From assembly GCA_030619185.1 (NCBI GenBank), contig JAUXBW010000042.1, positions 1-10,975 on the forward strand: a DNA stretch of 10,975 nt, read 5' to 3'. Of the stretch, positions 7,754-10,975 are shown piece by piece. The DNA is from Methyloprofundus sp. Lineage in GTDB: Bacteria; Pseudomonadota; Gammaproteobacteria; Methylococcales; Methylomonadaceae. The translations under genes were made by a program, and so were the position numbers. Within the stretch, counting starts at the first letter, position 1. The number at the start of each line of letters is the position of its first letter. The notes beneath the pieces are model-generated. The model made no database searches. It had not been told where the DNA came from and saw only the letters and a program-made list of their open reading frames with translations.

Positions 7754-9106
7754 TTATACATAATAAACCAGTTTTTGCCCGGGGCGGAGCCGGCGCGGGT
7801 CGCTTACCCCATTGACAAATTTCAGGTGCTGGATAGGAACACCTAGCCGTTGTGCGATAAGCCCAAGATTATCGCCAGAACGAACGTGGTATATTTTTCT
7901 ATTGAGTTTCTTTTTTCCCGGGATAAGCAATGATTGGCCCACATGAATACGATTACCCTGAATATTGTTTCTCTTACGTAACTCCTGGATAGGCACAGCG
8001 AACATTTTTGCAATTCCACCCAGATTATTGCCTTTGTTGACCTTGTAGACAGTGTAGGAATGGGACCTGGTTTTTGCTAACCGGGATTTTCTATGCGTTG
8101 AGGTGAGTGAAATCTGTTTTGTGACTGGTTTCCAGACTTTTGCTTTGTTTTTTGCTAGTTTTTTGTCCAGCCGTAAGGCTGCGCTTGCCGGTAGACGAAG
8201 CATATAGTTATTAGCCGGGGTGCGGCTAAATTTCTTTAGTTCAGGGTTTAGTTGGTGAACTTTTGCTAAGGATAGTTTTGTTAATTGGGCAATTTTTTTA
8301 ACTGATTGAGGTTCACGCAGTTGTACGTAATAATACGATCGTTGTTTAGAAACTGGAAAACCATAATGCACTGGATCTTTCAGGAGTAAAGCAGCTGCCA
8401 GAAATTCAGGTACATAACCTCTTGTTTCTTTCGGTAAATAGCGCAATACGCGACTATATCCTCGTTTTCCGCTTTTGATTCCACTTTTTCGAACCACACC
8501 CGCGATACGTCCTTCGCCGGCATTATAAGCAGCGACGGATAATAAGACAGATATTTTGCCAAATTTTCGGTTTAGGAATTTCAGATATTCCACAGCTGCA
8601 TCTGAAGAGCGTGCGGGGTCGGTACGCTCATCTAGTTTTCGATCTACATGTAAATCGTAATGGCGGGCAGTTGCTGGCATAAATTGCCATAACCCACGTG
8701 CTCCAGCCCGGCTTTTTGCATTAAAACGGTAGGCACTTTCAGCCATGGGTAAAGCCTCAAATGCCAGCGGGATTTTAGATCGTGCTAATTTGGCGCGCAG
8801 CATAGGACGATAACGGTCCCCTCGTCGTAAAGCCTCTAGGGTTTTGTCATATTGTCTGCCAGAGAATGCATTTAGATAAGCATGTACCGGTTTGGCGAGA
8901 CGATTTAATTCTTTACTTGTCCAGGCAGGTTCTTTGAGTTCGCGCAAGACACGTTTTAAGCGATTGCGGGTATCGGTATAGGAAATACTTTTGCCCGTGG
9001 AAGTTGTTAATGCTTTGGGTGTCTTGGCCTGAACCTGAGAGTTTATTGCACCGGCAAACAACAGCACTATAAGAGTGCTGACATAGATCATTCGATAACT
9101 AATCAT
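7754..9106 (-). CDS. mltD: MltD-type lytic murein transglycosylase with LysM domains
   Basis: A 450-residue secreted peptidoglycan lyase, which cleaves the MurNAc-GlcNAc bond to leave 1,6-anhydro ends. A signal peptide spans residues 1-27 (hydrophobic core about 7-23, likely cleavage after QVQA). The SLT/GH23 domain occupies about 112-235, with catalytic Glu E123 in LPMAES, then GLWQFMP near 138 and AAYNAGEGR near 192; all match the MltD subfamily. Two C-terminal LysM domains (about 351-396 and 406-450) bind glycan, and a degenerate LysM-like unit lies at about 258-306. E. coli MltD is a lipoprotein; this signal peptide has no cysteine, so the protein is probably soluble in the periplasm or held only by LysM binding. 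The ATG at 9106 gives a normal signal peptide. A GTG at 9142 would add 12 residues and has a GGGA some 11 bases upstream, so the start is not certain. The gene stands alone and is convergent with letB. Confidence 0.92.
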   Translation of the reverse strand: MISYRMIYVSTLIVLLFAGAINSQVQAKTPKALTTSTGKSISYTDTRNRLKRVLRELKEPAWTSKELNRLAKPVHAYLNAFSGRQYDKTLEALRRGDRYRPMLRAKLARSKIPLAFEALPMAESAYRFNAKSRAGARGLWQFMPATARHYDLHVDRKLDERTDPARSSDAAVEYLKFLNRKFGKISVLLSVAAYNAGEGRIAGVVRKSGIKSGKRGYSRVLRYLPKETRGYVPEFLAAALLLKDPVHYGFPVSKQRSYYYVQLREPQSVKKIAQLTKLSLAKVHQLNPELKKFSRTPANNYMLRLPASAALRLDKKLAKNKAKVWKPVTKQISLTSTHRKSRLAKTRSHSYTVYKVNKGNNLGGIAKMFAVPIQELRKRNNIQGNRIHVGQSLLIPGKKKLNRKIYHVRSGDNLGLIAQRLGVPIQHLKFVNGVSDPRRLRPGQKLVYYV

Positions 9107-9208
9107 CTTTATGAGCACTTGAAAATTTTTGCTTATCCACACCGTATTTTTTCCCGAGGTTTTTGCATATTAAATAAATCAGCTGACCCAAATGAATTTT
9201 TCAGTCAC

Positions 9209-9214
9209 ATTATA
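9209..9214 (-). promoter_or_regulatory. candidate -10 box for the lytic transglycosylase gene
   Basis: The minus strand reads a perfect TATAAT here, about 100 bases before the ATG at 9106. The hexamer at the expected -35 spacing (GATTAT at 17 bases) matches the sigma-70 consensus poorly, so activation by another factor or a weak promoter is possible. The surrounding region is very AT-rich, which makes chance matches common. Confidence 0.35.
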
Positions 9215-9584
9215 AGACCATATATTGCTGGATAATCCTAGAAAAATCAGTTAATCATGGAATTATAGTGCAAGATATTGGTTTCACAGTGCTTCCAATT
9301 GCTCAAAAGATAGAGGTTCTTAGGTACTTTTTTTAAATTCATTAAGTTCGTCTGCCCTATGCTGCTCTATATGACTGTAACCTAAGATTTTATGGACAAC
9401 TGATGCATTTTTACTTTCTGCTAGTGCAAATATATATAAGCAAGCAAATCTACGTTATCATAAGGAGCTTCTAGCAAAGAGTATCTCCCTTAGGCGTTGC
9501 ATCAACAATGACATAGCGCAAAATGTGCCTGAAGAACCGATAGTTAATACTGCCTCATGCATACCGAAATAGGTGTATGTGTAT

Positions 9585-9623
9585 GGGACATTGAAAAATT
9601 AGTTCCCTAATTAATAAGGGACA
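9585..9623 (+). promoter_or_regulatory. GGGACA direct repeats with an inverted TCCCT, possible operator/promoter
   Basis: GGGACA occurs at 9585-9590 and again at 9618-9623, a 33-base offset (about three helical turns). TCCCT (9604-9608) pairs with AGGGA (9617-9621), and an overlapping ATTAG-TTCC-CTAAT hairpin covers 9598-9611. TTGAAA at 9591-9596 could be a -35 box with a poor -10 (AATAAG or ATAAGG) 16-17 bases later. The cluster lies about 30 bases before the Shine-Dalgarno of the following ORF, where a promoter or operator would be expected. Confidence 0.3.
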
Positions 9624-9638
9624 CCCCGCATATCAGCT

Positions 9639-9644
9639 AAAGGA
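9639..9644 (+). promoter_or_regulatory. candidate ribosome binding site of the 30-codon ORF
   Basis: AAAGGA lies ten bases before the ATG at 9655. A second purine block, GGAGA at 9649-9653, is only about two bases from the start and is probably too close to be used. No comparable ribosome site precedes the SGNH gene's own ATG at 9737, which suggests that ribosomes load here. Confidence 0.4.
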
Positions 9645-9654
9645 AATTGGAGAA

Positions 9655-9747
9655 ATGAGTTTGATTAGATTGTTTCAACACGGTCTCTGGAAAAGTATTG
9701 AACCAGCACTTATGGAAATATCGCAGGCAGCTAATTATGAAAAATAA
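9655..9747 (+). CDS. 30-residue ORF overlapping the SGNH gene start; possible leader peptide
   Basis: An ATG at 9655, ten bases after AAAGGA, opens a 30-codon frame ending with TAA at 9745-9747. The peptide begins MSLIRLFQHGLWKSIEP and ends in NYEK. It has one tryptophan, no long hydrophobic stretch and no domain I recognise. Its end overlaps the first codons of the SGNH-like gene (ATG at 9737) by 11 bases in another frame. That is the geometry of translational coupling and the same overlap length as between the two letA halves. It could be a translated leader that governs the downstream gene, a small protein in its own right, or the stub of a lost gene. Coding status rests only on the ribosome site and the overlap. 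Confidence 0.4.
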   Translation: MSLIRLFQHGLWKSIEPALMEISQAANYEK

Positions 9748-10906
9748 GTATAATTTTTCGGTGCAGCTTATGGGTCTAACATTGATATGTGTCATATTAG
9801 TTGCTGCCCTTGAGCTGATATCTTATATTGGAATTGAATTTCTGATAAAACCCAGGGCGAATTATTTGATTTATGACCCGGATAGCCAGAATTCTACAGG
9901 CTATGCAGACTATTTAGTGAAACGGCACCCTATCCTAGGCTGGCCCTCCCCAAAAGGTTTTGGCCAGGAAAAACGTGACCTGAATGGTGCAAGAAGGAGT
10001 CCTGCTTATCCACAATCTGGAGCTACATGCGTTTCAATATATGGTGACTCATTTGCATGGGGCGATGAAGTGGATGATGAAAATGCCTGGCCTAATCTAC
10101 TTTCCAGGCGCATAGCTTGTCGAGTAGCAAACTTTGGAGTGGGGGGGTATGGCCTGGATCAGGCTTATCTACGTTATTTGAACAACACAAATGATAAGTC
10201 GGCAGTCGTTGTTTTAACCATTTTCTCTGAAAATATCCAGAGGCATATCAATCAATGGCGCGTGTTGTTGACTGGAAGTGATGTATCATTCTCTTTGAAA
10301 CCCCGATTTGTGTTGAATGCGCATAATAAAATAGAAATAATTCCCCTACCAGATCTTACGCTGGAAGAGTTTAATAGGATGCGTTATTCTCCTGAAGACT
10401 TTCTTAAACATGAGTATTATCTCCCTGCTACGAGTAATGGCCCCACATATTTCAGGTTTCCATATACGATTGCCTTATTAAAGATGTTACAAAATGAACG
10501 CGTTTTGACAAAACTGGGTGGTAAACCCTCATTTTACCCTTTATATAAGGCGGATCATGACTCACAAGGATTAGAGGTTACTAAGCAGATTATTTTGTCT
10601 TTTTATGCCAGAGCATTACAAGAGAATAAGCAACTCTATGTAGTTATGATCCCATCTGGTAGTGAAGTCAATCACTTTTTAACAACAGGTCACTGGGTAA
10701 TGCAACCCCTTATACAGTCAATATCAAAGCATGGCTTCAATGTCATAAACTTTGGTCAGGAATTGATTAATCAAGGCTTCAATGCTGATCACTGTATGCT
10801 AAGAACACATGCGGATAAATGCAGAGGACATTTGAACAGCGAGGGTTCAAGACTGTTGGCAGATGTCATGGCGAAATCTTTGGCTAAGGGAGATGGAGGC
10901 AAATAA
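9737..10906 (+). CDS. membrane-anchored SGNH/GDSL-hydrolase-like protein
   Basis: A 389-residue protein with an N-terminal membrane anchor (about residues 9-37) followed by an extracytoplasmic SGNH-like domain. Visible blocks are IYGDSFAWGD with the nucleophile S105, NFGVGGYG with N132 and G134, and FSENI with N166. The C-terminal HLNSEG carries H365, the probable catalytic histidine. The usual Asp three residues before that His is replaced by Cys362; the nearest Asp is five residues before. Cys353 and Cys362 could form a disulfide, as could Cys98 and Cys128. Proteins of this shape are common in exopolysaccharide and O-antigen loci, where they add or remove acyl groups; that role is inferred, and no polysaccharide gene is visible in this window. 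The ATG at 9737 is chosen over a TTG at 9698 because it leaves a short basic n-region before the anchor. It overlaps the preceding short ORF by 11 bases. Confidence 0.75.
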   Translation: MKNKYNFSVQLMGLTLICVILVAALELISYIGIEFLIKPRANYLIYDPDSQNSTGYADYLVKRHPILGWPSPKGFGQEKRDLNGARRSPAYPQSGATCVSIYGDSFAWGDEVDDENAWPNLLSRRIACRVANFGVGGYGLDQAYLRYLNNTNDKSAVVVLTIFSENIQRHINQWRVLLTGSDVSFSLKPRFVLNAHNKIEIIPLPDLTLEEFNRMRYSPEDFLKHEYYLPATSNGPTYFRFPYTIALLKMLQNERVLTKLGGKPSFYPLYKADHDSQGLEVTKQIILSFYARALQENKQLYVVMIPSGSEVNHFLTTGHWVMQPLIQSISKHGFNVINFGQELINQGFNADHCMLRTHADKCRGHLNSEGSRLLADVMAKSLAKGDGGK

Positions 10907-10975
10907 TCATCCAATCTTGTTGGCCTTTTTGTCCGTCTTCGACGGTGTCGCAACAGTTACGTAGCTTGCTATGTG
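10907..10975. other. 3' flank without a supported gene
   Basis: Sixty-nine bases follow the SGNH-like gene. A 5-bp hairpin (CCGTC-TTC-GACGG, 10933-10945) is present, but the T-run lies before it, not after it, so it does not look like a terminator for the gene on the left. An ATG at 10893 opens a frame of only 23 codons (TAG at 10962-10964). No further gene can be supported. Confidence 0.4.

Larger units (their letters stand above)
9107..9654. other. AT-rich intergenic region between divergent genes
   Basis: About 550 bases separate the start of the transglycosylase gene from the short ORF on the other strand. I find no coding region; the few ATG-started frames are under 20 codons and lack ribosome sites. 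The left part carries the TATAAT for the minus-strand gene. The right end carries the GGGACA/TCCCT motif cluster at 9585-9623. The middle (about 9250-9550) shows nothing I can name. The length and composition suggest a regulatory region or the remains of a decayed gene. Confidence 0.6.

Noticed and set aside
9557..9610. 17-codon ATG frame upstream of the short ORF.
   Set aside because: No Shine-Dalgarno sequence, very short, and it runs through the repeat cluster at 9585-9623; chance is the simpler explanation.
9698..9736. TTG-initiated N-terminal extension of the SGNH-like gene (13 extra residues).
   Set aside because: TTG is a rare start, no ribosome site precedes it, and the ATG at 9737 gives a normal short basic stretch before the membrane anchor.
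10933..10945. CCGTC-TTC-GACGG hairpin as a transcription terminator.
   Set aside because: The stem is only 5 bp, and the T-run lies on the wrong side for the plus-strand gene; on the minus strand the following bases are A-rich, not T-rich.
10893..10964. Possible start of a next gene overlapping the end of the SGNH-like gene.
   Set aside because: The frame closes after 23 codons, and the purine block AGGGAG abuts the ATG with no spacer, so it is not a convincing gene start.

Overview
The window (10,975 bp, AT-leaning) looks like a chromosomal segment of a gammaproteobacterium. The evidence is an Escherichia-type DnaE, a LetB with seven MCE domains that closely parallels E. coli YebT/LetB, and an MltD-type lytic transglycosylase. 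A Methylococcales-like or other environmental gammaproteobacterium is possible, but I cannot fix the genus from the sequence. No tRNA, rRNA, CRISPR array, insertion sequence or phage gene is visible.

Layout. (1) 2-4626 and on to 7276, plus strand: four genes whose ends all overlap. They are the 3' 97% of dnaE (replicative polymerase alpha subunit; about 35 N-terminal codons lie upstream), two successive PqiA/LetA-type half-proteins of 211 and 208 residues, and an 887-residue LetB-like MCE protein. The overlaps are 26, 11 and 14 bp, so the four are probably transcribed together and translationally coupled. E. coli LetA is a single protein of about 427 residues made of two homologous halves; here each half is a separate gene. 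(2) 7277-7753: a non-coding stretch with two palindromic elements, one of which resembles the dispersed dRS3/REP type (TCCCGA...TCGGGA next to a GTCATTCCCG-like edge). (3) 7754-9106, minus strand: a secreted lytic transglycosylase with C-terminal LysM domains, convergent with letB. (4) 9107-9654: a long AT-rich non-coding interval with a perfect TATAAT for the minus-strand gene and a cluster of GGGACA/TCCCT motifs before the next gene. (5) 9655-10906, plus strand: a 30-codon ORF with a Shine-Dalgarno-like sequence, overlapping the start of a membrane-anchored SGNH-hydrolase-like protein. The last 69 bp hold no supported gene.

How the genes work together. The LetA halves plus LetB should form an inner-membrane transporter module and a periplasm-spanning MCE tunnel for lipid traffic between the two membranes. 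The transglycosylase cuts peptidoglycan, and the SGNH protein is probably an envelope or polysaccharide esterase or acyltransferase-like enzyme. Apart from dnaE, the theme is therefore envelope maintenance. I found no clearly new biological system. The points most worth a second look are the split LetA, its overlap-coupling to dnaE, and the small ORF in front of the SGNH gene.
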